64,000 nt of DNA from Tetraselmis striata (GCA_006384855.1 VCJN01002508.1:184983-248982), one strand, 5' to 3'. Numbered from the stretch's first letter, positions 1 through 11,602 are shown. Numbers and translations are program-made. The notes: generated by a model not told the origin, from the sequence alone.

Positions 1-99
1 TGTCCATGACCCCCTCCCCCCCCCCCTTCCCCGCCCGCCCGTGTCCTCCACCCCCAGGCCGCTTAGCAGTACCGGCACTGGCATGCACCGGGCTCGCAG

Positions 100-2198
100 G
101 CGGTGAAGAAGGCGCTACTGCTGACAAACAACCGGCTGGAGTTGGCGATGGATTGGCTGTTGGAGCACGGGAGCGACCCGGACGCCACGCAGCCGCTGAG
201 CGAGGCGGAGCTCCGGGAGCTGGGCCGCCGGCACCGTCGCCGGCAGCGAGTGAACCTCGCCGCCTTCCGCCCCGCGGCAGCCGCGCCCTCACAGGGTCCC
301 GCCTCCACCACCGCCTTCGACGCCCCGCCGCCCGCGGCGCTGGTGGAAACTCTGGTGGAGATGGGGTTTGAGAGCGGCGCGGCGCGCGGGGCTCTCGCAG
401 CGTTCCGCAACAATGTGGAGATGGCCTGCCACTGGCTGCTCACTGCGGGCTCTCGCCCTGGGGCGGTACCGCCGGCGCCGCCCACGCAGCGGCAGCCGAG
501 GCAAGGCCCCCTCCGCGCTCAGCCCCTCCCATCCACTAACAAGTCACACCAAATGAGGTTATTCAAGGGTCATGCATCTGCGGCGTCTCGTTGCACCCCC
601 TGGGGTTTGTCCACCACCACCACCAGAAGTATACCGTCCCTGGTTGACTTCCTCATTACCATTAGAATGTGTATAGACGTATTACCAACTTCATCCGATG
701 CCTATAATTCAGCTTGCAAATTGCCAGAAATAATTGAGTAGGAATGTTTTCAAAACTTTCATTTTCATCACCGCAGTACTGAAGCCATCGTGGATGATTG
801 TTAGTATCCGATGGGCAAATACCGCACACTGCTAGGCAGCCGCCTGCCAGCGTCTCGTGAAATGCAGGCCTCACTAGCAGGAAAGTAATCAACGATAATC
901 GTTAACAGTGGTTTTCCACCTGCGTCTATGGTTTTGTTTTTGCGCTGTCAACGACGGTGGGGCGGGCTGCGCTGGTGTCAGTGTGCTGTGGCGGCGCGGT
1001 GCGCTGCCCTGATACCACCCCCCCCCCCCCCCCCCTGCGGGGCTTCCTGTCTGCTGGCTCACAGTGGCGGCCCCGCTCCGGATGACTCGCCGCGCGGGGT
1101 GGTCCATCCCGGAGCCAGTACCGGCGCAGCGGAGGTGCCCCCGCGCCCCCGCAGCCCCTCGCAGCTGGAAACGCCCTACGGCAACCCTGGCTCTGAGACG
1201 CGCAGCGACACGCTGTCCAGCTCGTTGGATGACCACGATGGCCTGCCGGCGGAGCCACTGGACGAGCAGCTTAGCAACATGCAGGTGCCCCCCCTTTCCT
1301 TCCTTCCTTCCCTTCGCCTCTGCCCCACCGGATGTTCTCCCAGTCACTGCCCTCCATGGGCGGCCAGCAGAAAGTAAATACGAATGCACCATATTTTGAA
1401 CGTTCAGCGGAGCGTACCATACCAGCCCACTCACCCACACTCGAAATTGCAGATCTCGTCCGTGCTAAATTTGCACCGCAACTGCCACTGTGCCGCAGTC
1501 CTTTCTGGAGTCTCTCGGCGTGGATGCGCTGATGCTGGGGGAGCTGCTACAGAACCCCGTCATCCGGAGTGCGCTGCAGCGTGACCGCGTGATGCAGGTG
1601 GGTCAGGCCCACGGATGCCCGGGTGCGCCACGAGTGAATGCGCACTTCGCAGACAGAACCACCGGAGGGGTGACATTCGCAGGCAATAGCTGGCCGCGTA
1701 CTGTAGAGATGAATTTAGTCATCCGGGCGCGCCCCACAAATGAGCTAGACTGCAACATTGCACGGACAATGCCTTGGTGTGCTCATGATGTGAAGAGGCG
1801 GCCTGCGATTGTTTACATTGTGTTCCTCTCGCTGCGGGTGGGCAGGGGGATTCGAAAGAGATAGTTATGCGCAAACCCGAAGTGGGTTTGCGGCAGTGCA
1901 GTGATGAACACCCTGCTTTGGTATAGCAACCCTGACATCAACGCAAAGCCCTCAATGCTGGGTCAATGCGATTTCGCAATCGTGCCTCTGTGTGAGCGTG
2001 TTGGGCTGTGCTGGGTGATCGCTGACCGGGCTGGCGCCCCCTGCGCTGTCATGCGCGCAGGCGTTTCAGGACATGATACAGGACCCGAGTAGCGCGCACC
2101 GCTACCTCGCGGACCCTGAGGTGGGGCCCGCGCTGCTGCAGGTCCACCGCCTCCTGGGGAACGACGGCAGCGGTACCGCGACAAATCGCGGCGAATAA
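100..2198 (+). CDS. UBAC1-like protein with UBA and STI1 motifs (3' part, 4 exons)
   Basis: The proposed exons are 100-500, 1065-1284, 1499-1597 and 2061-2198, with the stop TAA at 2196. They give the last 285 residues; the N-terminus, where UBAC1 carries a ubiquitin-like domain, lies left of the window. Exon 1 opens inside a UBA domain (LLLTNNRLELAMDWLLEH) and holds a second complete one (LVETLVEMGF... to NNVEMACHWLL). Exons 3 and 4 carry an STI1-like segment (LGELLQNPVIRSALQRD, then DPEVGPALLQVHRLLG). Two UBA domains followed by STI1 is the order in UBAC1/KPC2, the adaptor subunit of the KPC ubiquitin ligase that links ubiquitylated clients to the proteasome. All exon phases agree only if intron 1 starts with GC (after 500); its GT competitor at 466 gives the wrong phase. 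Introns 2 and 3 are GT-AG. Ubiquilin also has UBA and STI1 parts, but in the opposite order. Confidence 0.72.
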
Positions 2199-3736
2199 AC
2201 CGCTGCCGCCGACCGCCTGCATAGACAGGATAGGCCCCTGCACTGCTTGGCCCAGCAGTAACCAGACATGCATCCAGCCTCACTCGTGGGAGCCACAGTG
2301 AGGCGCCATGCCTCCAGCCACGCCTCCCTTGTATGAGCAGACGCGCACCTGTTCCTCCACTGCGTGGAGGCGCTGCCATCTTAGTGTAGCCAGCAAAACG
2401 GAACCGCTCGCGGGGCGACCCATCAGTTGTCGGTGTCAGTCCGGACGAAGCTGCGACCATCGCCATGAATTTGCATTGCTCCACAGCAACATCGGCACCT
2501 GATAATGCGTCGGCTACATCAACCATCCGGCTGTATGTTGACAATGGTTTGCTCACAGTTGCTCGGAGCAGGAAGTAGTTCAAGAGCCGACTTTTCACAT
2601 TCCATCTCATCACATTTCATGACGGAGAAATGGTGGCAAGTCCGCAAAGCACCCGCCATTGTGAATATTGTCTTATACTCTGACTTCAGAGTGCGCGCCA
2701 GTGTGAGCCTCATTGAGGGCGGGCCAACCTTCAGCTTGTCTTTTTTCCGTATGTTCAAGGGAGGTGCGGAAGCATATGTAGAAAAGTACAGCTCTTAAAC
2801 ATGATTGCATCGGCGACAATCGCCAGCGTGATATGCACTCGTAAAACATTTGAAGCATTTGTATGATTTGCCTGGTTGATAATGTTGTAGGTCCGCCAGA
2901 GAGGGGGGGGAGGGGGGGGGGAGGGGCATGTGAACAAGGCCTCCATTCACTTGCCCCCCCCCCCCCCCCCCCCCCCCCCTTTTTAGATAGATGTATCGTC
3001 CCATAAGGTGACCGACGCGCAGAAACAGATGGAATACCCCATTATTGAACAGAATAAAGGGGTGATAGAGTGGAGCATGGAGAGAGAGAGGGGGGGGGGG
3101 GGGGGGGGGGGGGAACGTGAATTGTTGCAGGGTATATTTGCCAATACTGCCATCAATGACAAAGCGCTCACCTTCGATGGTGAAGATGTGCACACCACAA
3201 TGCCGCTGTATCCTGACTGGGGGTGCCCCATAAGCATGTTCCGGCATGAAAGTTGCCCCGGTCGCGGAATAGCTCGCAATTTTCCAAACAGTGTGTGATC
3301 CTTCATGAGGCGTGGAAGCATGCTATCACCCTGATTGGTCCAGCAAGTGTAGAAACAGTAACAACAACATAAATGTGGCTGAAAACTGCTGCGGAGTTAC
3401 CCCGCCCAAGAATTGGGGGCGGATGGGGATCCCATTACTACTAATGATTTCGGATATGTGCCTTCATTCTGCAATCCCTTTCATGCTGCGATTGATGCCC
3501 ATGAATTGCACCCGAGATGGTGCTGTTGGCAACACAGCCGCGTCCTGATATCGCTACGCAAAGCGACCAAGTTCGGAAGTGTCTACGCACCGAATTAAAA
3601 TACTGCCATTTGCTGTAGGCTTCCTGTGAGAACAGTGCGACCACCTGTCGCCACGGTGGCTTTTGGAGCATCTCAGGTGTGTCTCACTGCCCAATTCCTT
3701 AACGGTGACAGTGCCGGCAGAAACCTACGGTGGATA
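2199..3736. other. Intergenic stretch without a recognisable gene
   Basis: No ORF here resembles a known family. The stretch holds a poly-C run near 2954-2979 and a poly-G run near 3091-3112. The sequence is of mixed composition and lacks the GC-rich third positions of the neighbouring exons. Confidence 0.5.
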
Positions 3737-5497
3737 TCAGTCGCGCGGCTTCGGGTCGTCATGCGGGGGACGGGGATCCGTCAAGCCACTGGACGAGCGA
3801 TGTTGAGGAATCAGGCGCTGCGGCGGGGTAAAGGCGTCTTCCAAGTAATGATCAGGAAGGAAGGAAGCCCTGCGTGTATCCCTATCGATACCAGGTCGAA
3901 GCACAGCTTGGGGCCGGGCGTAGGGATGGTAATCTGTGCGGCGGATTGGACGGCTGCCTTCTCCTGGAGAGCGGAGAGGACCGTGTTGCCGCGGGTAGAG
4001 CTCCACATCGGGTCGTGCTGCTACACACAGGGGCGGGAGACATGCTGTCAATTCTTGTTCCATCACAGCCGATACGCTCAGCACAGACGTACGGTATTGA
4101 ACAGTATTTGCACAGCACATGTGAAATAAACCTTGCGCGCCAAAAGATGTGAAATTCGGCGCACGGGGCTCATTATCAATGGCCCTGGCATTGTGACCTG
4201 CATCATCTTCAAGGGCAAATCTGCCTGCATCCCCCGAGGATGAGCTCATGGTGCTGTGGCGGTGACGCCGGGCAGTAAACGCCCTAGCCGCCTGTTGTGC
4301 AGCATATTCGGCGGTGTGCTGTCGCACGGCCCATGCGCTGTACCCATCAATGCCGCGAAGAGGTGGCGCCCCCCAGTATCCTGAAGGTGGGGGCGGCCAG
4401 CTTGTAGTACGAGGGTGTCGGTCAGGTGACAATCGTGACGGGATAGATGCGGCTGTTGTGGCGCCTCCAGACGGGGTTCTCCAAAGGTTTTGTGTTCGGC
4501 CGACAGCATAATGGTGTGACGGCACCGGAGGTACTGGGTCGTCTTCGCCTCTCGGTGCGGCCCGAACATGGTCAGGAAGCTCGGCAGCAAGCCGCCACAT
4601 ATATGCGTCACGCGCTGCCAGCTCGTCATACATCGCCATGGCCAAGTCACTCATCCGTTGATAGTTGTCAATATGTGCTTGTCCTGGCACTCTTCTCCTG
4701 TCGGAAACCTCCGGGAGACTCTGTTCGAGGAGTTGCCCAGCAGCTCTGCTGGTCCCCCCGCGGAGCCTGGTGGCTGTCGGGGGGTACTGCGGAGCCTCGC
4801 TGTGGAGCACTGAGGTCGAGCTCGGTCGTCCATAATAGGGCGGCATCACTCGTTCAGTAGGACACGGCATCGTTGACGGACCCGCCTCCTCGGAAGAAAA
4901 TCGCCTTGGCTGGAATGTCTCCGGGGACACTTGCACACGACCAGGTTGCCGCCGCTGCGGCTGCTGGAAGGAGAAGGCCGGGTCACGGCTAACGCTGCCA
5001 CCAGCATGCTCGCTCGCAGCGTGCTTCGAACGCTGAAAACGACCCATCGGTGAAGGGGTTTGCTCATGCTGTGCATCGGATTGTCCGCCACTCGCACTGC
5101 CGTCGAAGACTGAGCGCGAAGAAGTACCGATTCTGTCATCGCTTGGAGGCCGGCAGTTCATGTGTTTCCGTCCTTCGTAAATTGTCGCGCGGCACTTGGG
5201 GCAGAACGGCAGCTCGGCACCATGACCCCTCTCTTTGCCGCTCCCACGAGAATCGGGGTCTGCGCGGTGGTGCACTCGCAGTCGCCAAAGGTCGACGAAG
5301 CTCCGCCTACAACCTGGATGTGGGCAGTAAAAGCGACCGTCTGACTGCGCGGCACTCGCCTGTGCTGCAACACGAGTGTTAGCCCCCCCCCGGTCAAGAT
5401 TTCCGCCGCCACCATCGGCCGTGCCGCCGCGCGGCCTCGGTCGCCGTGTGTCATCATCCATAAGGGCGTGCCAGGAGGTCGCAACGATACTCCACAC
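3737..5497 (-). CDS. Hypothetical protein with N-terminal Cys/His zinc-binding region
   Basis: This is an uninterrupted ORF of 586 codons. Residues about 55-80 contain a C2H2-like unit (FYCPHPGCRRSF, C-x4-C, then an HH pair twelve residues on). Residues about 97-115 contain a second cluster (FCPKC ... KHMNC). The rest is low-complexity, rich in Pro, Ser, Arg and Gln, and looks disordered. From about residue 435 the composition changes and becomes less coding-like, so the true protein may end earlier or contain an intron there. I do not recognise the family. The zinc-binding front end suggests nucleic-acid binding. The setting next to transposon-rich DNA leaves open that it belongs to a mobile element. 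No splice sites or partner gene could be assigned. Confidence 0.45.
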   Translation of the reverse strand: MWSIVATSWHALMDDDTRRPRPRGGTADGGGGNLDRGGANTRVAAQASAAQSDGRFYCPHPGCRRSFVDLWRLRVHHRADPDSRGSGKERGHGAELPFCPKCRATIYEGRKHMNCRPPSDDRIGTSSRSVFDGSASGGQSDAQHEQTPSPMGRFQRSKHAASEHAGGSVSRDPAFSFQQPQRRQPGRVQVSPETFQPRRFSSEEAGPSTMPCPTERVMPPYYGRPSSTSVLHSEAPQYPPTATRLRGGTSRAAGQLLEQSLPEVSDRRRVPGQAHIDNYQRMSDLAMAMYDELAARDAYMWRLAAELPDHVRAAPRGEDDPVPPVPSHHYAVGRTQNLWRTPSGGATTAASIPSRLSPDRHPRTTSWPPPPSGYWGAPPLRGIDGYSAWAVRQHTAEYAAQQAARAFTARRHRHSTMSSSSGDAGRFALEDDAGHNARAIDNEPRAPNFTSFGAQGLFHMCCANTVQYRTSVLSVSAVMEQELTACLPPLCVAARPDVELYPRQHGPLRSPGEGSRPIRRTDYHPYARPQAVLRPGIDRDTRRASFLPDHYLEDAFTPPQRLIPQHRSSSGLTDPRPPHDDPKPRD

Positions 5498-6480
5498 TGT
5501 GCCGTGGGCCCGTGCGTGAGAGCTCGGGTCCGTGCTTTGGGGTCCTTCTGCCGTCTATACTCGCAGTGGTCACCACTGGGTACTACTTTCTCATTGCTGC
5601 CAGAATAAATGGATAGAACGTCTTCGCTGGGAAGAGGCCGGTGATGAAGCTCAAACAGCACTGAAAACGATGTCGCTGCCAACTCAAAGCGAGCCAGCGG
5701 CAACCTTGGGAAGTGCCAAGCCCGAAGGATGTCACACTACTCTATCACACTCCCTGGTTGTTCCTTGCAGGCCAGGCCACTCAGGGACGTTTTCCTCAAT
5801 GGCGAGAAAAGCTGTCTACTGCGGCAAGTCGAGTATTATCATACTCCGCCTGGGCCAGGTACGGCTGGGCTCTTTTTGTACTACTGGGCGGTGGGCCTAA
5901 CTCGGTCTGGGCCGCACGCGCGGCGTCAGAGTAACCAAGGATTTACCTCCCGATGATTTCCTTCTGGATTTCCTTCGTCTGGATTTCTGGATGGATTTCT
6001 TGAATGTTGCATCTAGCACGTGTAATCATACCATTTAGTCGCTACCTGCTGGGATACGTAGCGAATACCCTGTCGTACCAGTAGCAGTGCAGACGCGGTC
6101 GTCGCATCAGCATCATTGCATCATATTACTACAGTATCAGTACTGGTTTGGATTGCAAAAGCGCAGGGAACAAGAAACTACCGCTAAGTACAGCATACTA
6201 CACATTACAACAGGACATATTACTACGGTACTGGTGTGAATTACAAAAAGGCAGTTCCCCAGAATTATAAAATCAACACAGTAAGCCGCCTAAAAGCGGC
6301 CCGCATCCCGCAGGAGCCGGGATGGATGAGTGATGCGCACACGGTTCATCAAGAGTCCGGGCCACGCGTACTGGTACTGTACTACGGTATTGGTACGACT
6401 GCTGGTACGCGATGATGCGGCGGGCACGTGAACGGCGAGTGCACCCGCCCGCCAGGCCGTCCGGCGATGCTGGTCCTGGC
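5498..6480. other. Unassigned non-coding DNA with a twin-hairpin motif
   Basis: No gene-like ORF is present. The stretch contains imperfect repeats of short tracts such as TACTACGGTACTGGT. Near 6281-6326 it holds a pair of adjacent hairpins that recurs at 63063-63105. It ends where a LINE 3' tail begins. Confidence 0.4.
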
Positions 6481-6481
6481 G

Positions 6482-6565
6482 GTACCTGCAGACCTTTCGT
6501 GGTCAGTGCCGGTGGTATTTTTCAGTGTTTTAGACGGCGATCTAACATTGTTGGAAATCCGTCAC
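6482..6565 (+). mobile_element. 3' tail fragment of the LINE seen at 35.9-37.3 kb
   Basis: The segment from GACCTTTCGTGGTCAGTGCC to GGAAATCCGTCAC matches, in reverse orientation, the stretch at about 35915-35992, which lies just downstream of the LINE ORF at 35990-37027. It is therefore the extreme 3' end of a 5'-truncated copy. A later part of the same tail (around GGAGCGTCGCCT) reappears near 7660-7710, on the far side of the TIR element, which implies the TIR element landed inside this tail. Confidence 0.6.
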
Positions 6566-6568
6566 TTA

Positions 6569-7508
6569 GGCCAGTCAGAGTTGTTAGTGTGTTTTAGGTA
6601 CCCTCCCCCCTCTAATCTGACCGCCCCCTCCATAAGTTTGTAGCTGGCTGATGTACTGTGTAAAGTACTATCAACATCATTGTCCATTGGAAAGGTGCTG
6701 CAATTGTCCATATATCGTGTAGGGGGCAACTGCCACACACGTAGGTGTGCATATCAATGCATGAGGACAGCATTGAGAGCACAAAGCACACGATTATACA
6801 ACAGTAGTGTTCTATGGCTACCCCTCCCCCCTTTGGCGTGTGCCCACCATGCTAACTCGAAGTTAGTGGGACCGAGTGGGCACCTCTTCCATCGCATCCC
6901 ACGGGTTAGGTTGTCTTGGAGCATGCGGCTGCCACCGGACTCGCCGGTCACATGCCGCCTCTTATTGCCCGAGGATGGCGAGCTGAACAGCTCATACTCC
7001 ACGACGACCACTACGATGTGTTGAACGAGCTCAAAGGATAGACTATAGGGTCCAGGTCGTTCACGGCATACTCTATAGCTTGCTGCGCACGGTACGGGCC
7101 TCTAGCTAATCCCGCTTTAGGGGGTAGATCACGGGCTTATCGGAAAACCCGAAAACTCCCTGCCGTCCCATTTCACCTCCCCCTTCACGGTGTGCCTGGT
7201 GGATACCGACATTGCATGGTGTCAGCTACCCAAGCCGAAGGCTGACGACGTGAGGTAGGCGTGGTTGTGGATTGATAGGTATTTGCGCTCGGAGCAATAG
7301 CAGCATGCCGGCCTAGCGCGGCGGCGGCAGTGTTTGCGAGGGTTGTGCGGTGCGTACGGTACGGCGGTTAGTTGGAGCCGGTAAGCAAAGCGGAAAGTAC
7401 TAGCTACCAAACTTTGCCCAGCTACAAATTCCCCCCCCCCCCCCCCCCCCCCCCTTCTGTTTTGACCGACCTATGGCACCTAAAACACACTAACAATTCT
7501 TACTGGCC
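6569..7508. mobile_element. PIF/Harbinger-like non-autonomous TIR element (copy E1)
   Basis: The 940-bp element begins GGCCAGTCAGAGTTGTTAG and ends with the inverted form, CTAACAATTCTTACTGGCC. It is flanked by TTA on both sides (6566-6568 and 7509-7511). GGCC-type termini with a 3-bp TTA/TAA duplication are the signature of PIF/Harbinger elements. Inside, the minus strand at 6754-7011 encodes an 85-residue fragment (VVVEYELFSSPSSGNKRR) that recurs in copy E2, so it may derive from a real but unrecognised element protein. A poly-C run lies near the right end (about 7430-7453). Confidence 0.72.
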
Positions 7509-7566
7509 TTACTGCCAGTACTGGTGGTACCTCCAATTAGTCCCGCGCAAAATTGCTGTAGTATAC

Positions 7567-7630
7567 GTTATCTATTGCCTATTCGGGTGATTTCCTGATC
7601 GCCTGTTGCAGCTCGATCATGTAACTAATA
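7567..7630 (+). mobile_element. 3' tail of a REL-type non-LTR element, heavily truncated
   Basis: The segment including GATTTCCTGATCGCCT and ending in CATGTAA matches the 3' terminus of the REL elements at 24157-24230, 31912-31985 and 46430-46487. No coding sequence is retained. A target duplication could not be made out. Confidence 0.55.
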
Positions 7631-7901
7631 ATCAGTTTTGCGGAAAGATTGATGGCTACTACCATAATGGAGCGTCGCCTGCCGAGGGTGCTTTATTTCC
7701 GTATTGAGCGGATTGTTGGTCTAGAATGTTGTATGGGGTTGCCTCCTTTCCACACTACCCGGTAGCGACTACCTGATCTACAGGGGAGATTCACTGAAGA
7801 ATGTACTTTTACTTGTTCCGGGTTGTTTTTCATCGCGCCGTTTATTCTGGGTCAAATTCAAAACTGATCAGACCATGGTTCAAGATTTTTCAAGCTCTTT
7901 A

Positions 7902-8200
7902 GGCCAGTGAGAATTGTTAGTGCTGTGTTTTTGGTAACCCCCCCCCCCGCCCCCCCCTCTAATCTGACCCGCCCCTCCACAAGTTTTGTAGCTGGCTGAT
8001 GCAATGTGTAAAGTACTATCGATATCAGTATCCAGGGGAAAAGTGCTGCAATTGTCCATAAATTGTGTAGGAGACAGCCGCCATACCTGTAGGTGTGCAT
8101 ATCAAGGCATGACGAGGGCAGCATTCAGAGCACAAACTACACGATTAAAGTAATGTTCTATGGCTGCTGCTGCCCCTTCAGGCGTGTGCCCACCATATAG
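7902..8200. mobile_element. Truncated TIR element (copy E3)
   Basis: It starts with GGCCAGTGAGAATTGTTAG, the terminal repeat of E1 and E2, preceded by TTA. It parallels E1 for about 300 bp, including a shared block with TGTAGCTGGCTGATG, and then loses similarity. The second terminus is missing. Confidence 0.6.
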
Positions 8201-8283
8201 ATGGTCATATATTTGTTGTGAGTGTTGGCTGCTACTACTGCATGCTTGCTTCCTGTCTAGATGTCGTTGCGCCTCCTTTCCCG

Positions 8284-8992
8284 CTATAGTTGTTGCAACT
8301 TGCTCTTGCCATTAGTTGCATGTCCTTTGCAGTGATGCATGTTTGTTATATTGTCCACGCATGTCTGGCACATAGGCAGCAAATTCCTCGGTATCGGTGG
8401 TAGTTGTTTGTCAATGAAGGCGCCATCTCTGTCTTTATTAGGATGTGCATGCGTAACTAGCATCACATAGCATAGGATCCGGTCAATCTCTGCGTTGTCA
8501 CCATAGGTCTTGTGCTGCTTTTCGTTGTTGTAGAACACCGACTCCACAGCTTGGTCACAAGTAAGCGTGTCGTTGCACAAAAAATCAAAGTGCATGGGGT
8601 GGTATGGATCAACTAAGGGGCTTCCTGCCACTAACATATGTATGTGGTTGATGCCATGGCATCATGCAAGGTCGGATTGGCCAACAACCTGCAAGTAGCA
8701 TGCATGGCATGTATTCAATACACCGGTGTAATGTCCACAATGTAAATACATTTACCAAATGTGTTAAGCAAGATGTGCACATACAACACACCCACTTGCT
8801 GGCAGCCAGCTCTGCTTGGGTATATGGTTCAGCTGGATTCATGCTGATTGGCGCCTTGGTAGAGTAGATGCATCTCGGCTTGATGCAGTTTGTCTCGTTG
8901 CAAAGCATCTGCCCCCTGATGTTTGCAGCCTTGCCAATGCTGAAGTTTTTTCCGGTTGGGGATGAAATGGATCTTGGATAGTAGCGTCTCAC
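8284..8992 (-). pseudogene. Probable transposon protein remnant with Cys-rich region
   Basis: Two overlapping minus-strand ORFs (8609-8992, then 8284-8637) read like successive parts of one protein broken by a frameshift. The first holds a cysteine-rich patch (MLCNETNCIKPRCIYS, then a C-x2-C group). The second contains HFDFLCNDTLTCDQAVE. Patterns of the type C..C.KPRCIYS occur in zinc-binding regions of some transposase-associated proteins, but I cannot name the family. It lies between element fragments, so mobile origin is the likeliest reading. Confidence 0.35.
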
Positions 8993-9229
8993 TCGCTACA
9001 AACACTGGGCTCTCACGCGACTTCGTAATTAAACTGTAATACCCTGTATTTATCCTGTAATCTTATCAGTAGTATGACACTCATCTGTAGTCATTCCGTG
9101 ACATACTCGTACTAAACTGCATCATGCGCATATCACTCACCATCACGACGCATCATCAACAGCGGAGTATTTTTTGCATCTGCCTCTAGAAGCCCGACAA
9201 ACTCGCTGCGATCTGGCCTAATCCGCGAT

Positions 9230-9512
9230 GGCGCGCGCGCGGCATAGCCAGTGAGCGGGCGCGCGGCAGTGGGCGGCGAGGCGCGCGGCAGTGGGCGGGC
9301 GGAAGAAATTCTTTACATCCGGTTTTGACCGGGACCGCCTCGGCGGCCGGCCTGCTGCTCGCGGGTGGCGGCAGCGGCTACGGAGGCCCGGCGGCCGGCC
9401 CGCGACCCGAGCGCCCCACTGCCCGCAATGGCCCCGGCACAAACCCGGCCCTCCAGCCGCCGCCAGCTTTGGGGGATGCTTGGCCTTCTTGGCTGGGGGG
9501 TCACTGTACTAA
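9230..9512 (+). other. GC-rich island with a possible orphan first exon
   Basis: A CpG-rich block is followed by an ATG at 9428 that opens a short frame (MAPAQTRPSSRRQLWGM, then a hydrophobic LLGWGVTVL) ending at a potential GT donor. It looks like the 5' exon of a host gene encoding a protein with a positively charged start and a membrane segment. No downstream exon could be joined to it; transposons fill the next 12 kb. It may equally be chance. Confidence 0.25.
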
Positions 9513-9589
9513 CGGTGCGAACCGCATATCGGATATTATATTCGGGAAGTTTTCGCAATATCAAACGGGTTACCGCGGGAAGTGTTGTG

Positions 9590-10402
9590 GATGGCCTCGA
9601 CGGGGTTACGGGCGCGCGCAAGGTAAAGGGTGAAGTCTTGATTAGCAACACGGGCGTAGGGTAGCAACTCGTCGAGAGCCACGAAAAGAGCGGATGAGTG
9701 AGCCCCATCAAAACACGTAATCCAAATGTACTTCTCTTGGGCCGCTAAACGTTGGTCATCCTGCTTGAGATCGCAGTCGTTCGCCAGGTCGGTACGCAGA
9801 GAAAAAAGCCCAGGCACTCGGCTGAATGGTCGAACGTCCTCGTAATTACATGCCTTGCCCGTTGCAGTAGCTATGGCACCGCAAGGTAGTCGTCCTAGTC
9901 ACTCGCGAATGTTGCTCTGACGCGGCCGCTTTGGGCTAGCTCTAACAATCGAGGCGCACTGCGGCTCCCCCGTTGCATTTCGGTTGTCCCACGACGTGAT
10001 ACCCGGAACCATAGCCATGTGCCCCGTCCATCGACACCGCGCTCACGAGCCGTTAATTGGGCCAACGACCCTACGATGTGAGCTCGAGAAGCAATGTAGA
10101 CTCGGCGCATGTCGACATATGCGCAACAATTCGAGCGTCGGCCCGGCGACGGGGTCTTCTCCATATGACATGGTGACGCAGGGACGTACGGCTGCTGCTG
10201 AGAATTACACACACGGCAGATGGTGAGCCGGGTGTGATATTGAAACAACAAGTGACCTTGCCCGCAACAGGTTACGGGAGTGATAAGTGTTGTGTGGAAC
10301 ACCGCGACATTGGAATTCGGCAGGCTCGGCTGTTACGGCTGCTTTTATTTCTATAGTTTCCGTGATGCACACGAACGAGCGCAAGGACGAGTGAACTAGA
10401 AA
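9590..10402 (-). mobile_element. Tyrosine-recombinase element, partial copy (YR-1), left piece
   Basis: Minus-strand fragments match ORF1 of the intact elements at 47-53 kb: DLANDCDLKQDDQRLAAQEKY against DLTNEYLKQDDRRLPTQEEY, and SALFVALDELLPYA. The 188-bp end repeat begins at about 10293 and is cut at ACTAG (10399) by TIR element E2. The repeat resumes at 18927 as TAACTCGTACCACTT. The recombinase half is absent on the left, where the copy breaks into unrelated sequence that recurs near 22185-22260. Confidence 0.65.
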
Positions 10403-10706
10403 GGCTAGTAAGAATTGTAAGTGTGTTTTAGGTGCCATATGTATGTCGCTCAAAACAGGAGGGGAAGGGGATTTGATAGTTTGCCCGGAGTTTTGATGCT
10501 AGTGCTTGCCGTTTTGCTCACCGGCTCCAACTAACCGCCGTACCGTACGCACCGCACAACCCTCACCAGCACAGCCGCCGCCGCGCTAGACCGGCATGCT
10601 GCTATCGCCCCGACCGCCAATACCTTAGTCCACAATCACGCCCACCTCACGTCGCCAGCCTTCGGCTTGGGTAGCTGACACCGTGTATGTCGGTATCCAT
10701 CGCCAG

Positions 10707-11073
10707 TGTAAGCTTTAAGCGAGGCACTTTAGCATAGGCAAGGAAAAGGTTTGCAGCAAAGGAAAATTGTTACGGTGTACCAAGGCGTATACAACTAATG
10801 GCTTGGCAGTCGGTTGCATGCACGCATATAGGTTCGTGTATGCAACCTAGGCTTGTTGTCATCAGGGAGTCATCGGGTTGTCATCAGGAAGTCATCGAGG
10901 CGTATTGGCTGACGAGGCCATGGCGTGTGGCAAGCGTGCGGCATATGTGTGTAGACGGATGAGCAGTTTGGTTGCATGTACTTGCGTTAGTATAAGGAAG
11001 TGGGTGGTACTAGTATGCCGGTGTAGGTGTGCGGGTGTAGGTGTGCAGACATGGTTATGGTGGGAACCCAGCA
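10707..11073 (-). repeat. 3' LTR of the Gypsy element
   Basis: The 367-bp repeat begins TGTAAGCTTTAAGCGAGGC and ends CAGCA. It pairs with 17899-18276. On the minus strand the purine-rich tract GGGGCCGGGATGGAA lies directly before it (about 11074-11090) and would serve as polypurine tract. Confidence 0.88.
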
Positions 11074-11602
11074 TTCCATCCCGGCCCCAAAAGTAGACTT
11101 ACGGGATATGCAAAGGGAAGCGGGCGGGGTTTTTGACGGACATGACACGATAATCAAGTTGTGTAAGCATGAGTCGGGGGGAAGGTGTGTTACCGGCATA
11201 GGCACGTAGCATATCGACATTTTTGAGGTTGGCGTAGGGTTTTCATGAGTCGTGGGAGTCGTCGTAGCCGGACCAATGTACAAGAAAAACGAAGGAAGAG
11301 CCGCGGGCGTGGTGTGGTGAGTGTTGGTCAATGCGGTGCGTGGTCGCGAATGGCATCGACGATATATTCGTCTTGCGGGGGCTCGATGCGCCAGGTATGT
11401 TATCGGCGGGAGCGTCCGGGGATTCATAGCGGAGATGTGGAACACGGGGTGGCAGGCCATGCTAGGAGGCAGGCAAAGCCGGCAGGCTTGTGAGGACATT
11501 TTTGCGGACGACGGGATATGGGCCGATGTAGCGGTGGCGGAATTTGCGAACCGGTTGTTGCGAAGCAGGAGGTGTTGTGTGGAAAGCCACACTTTGTCGC
11601 CC

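Noticed and set aside
57..99. Start of UBAC1-like exon 1 at the AG at 56-57
   Set aside because: The frame that continues into the UBA domain meets TAG at 64-66. The stretch 67-99 does not resemble a UBA helix, so the AG at 98-99 is preferred.
3737..4200. Certain coding status of the C-terminal part of the zinc-binding ORF
   Set aside because: Composition changes and the protein loses its Pro/Ser character; an intron or an earlier end is possible, so no domain was claimed there.
6281..6326. Hammerhead ribozyme in the twin hairpin
   Set aside because: GAAA-like bases are present in one copy, but the CUGANGA core is missing on both strands.
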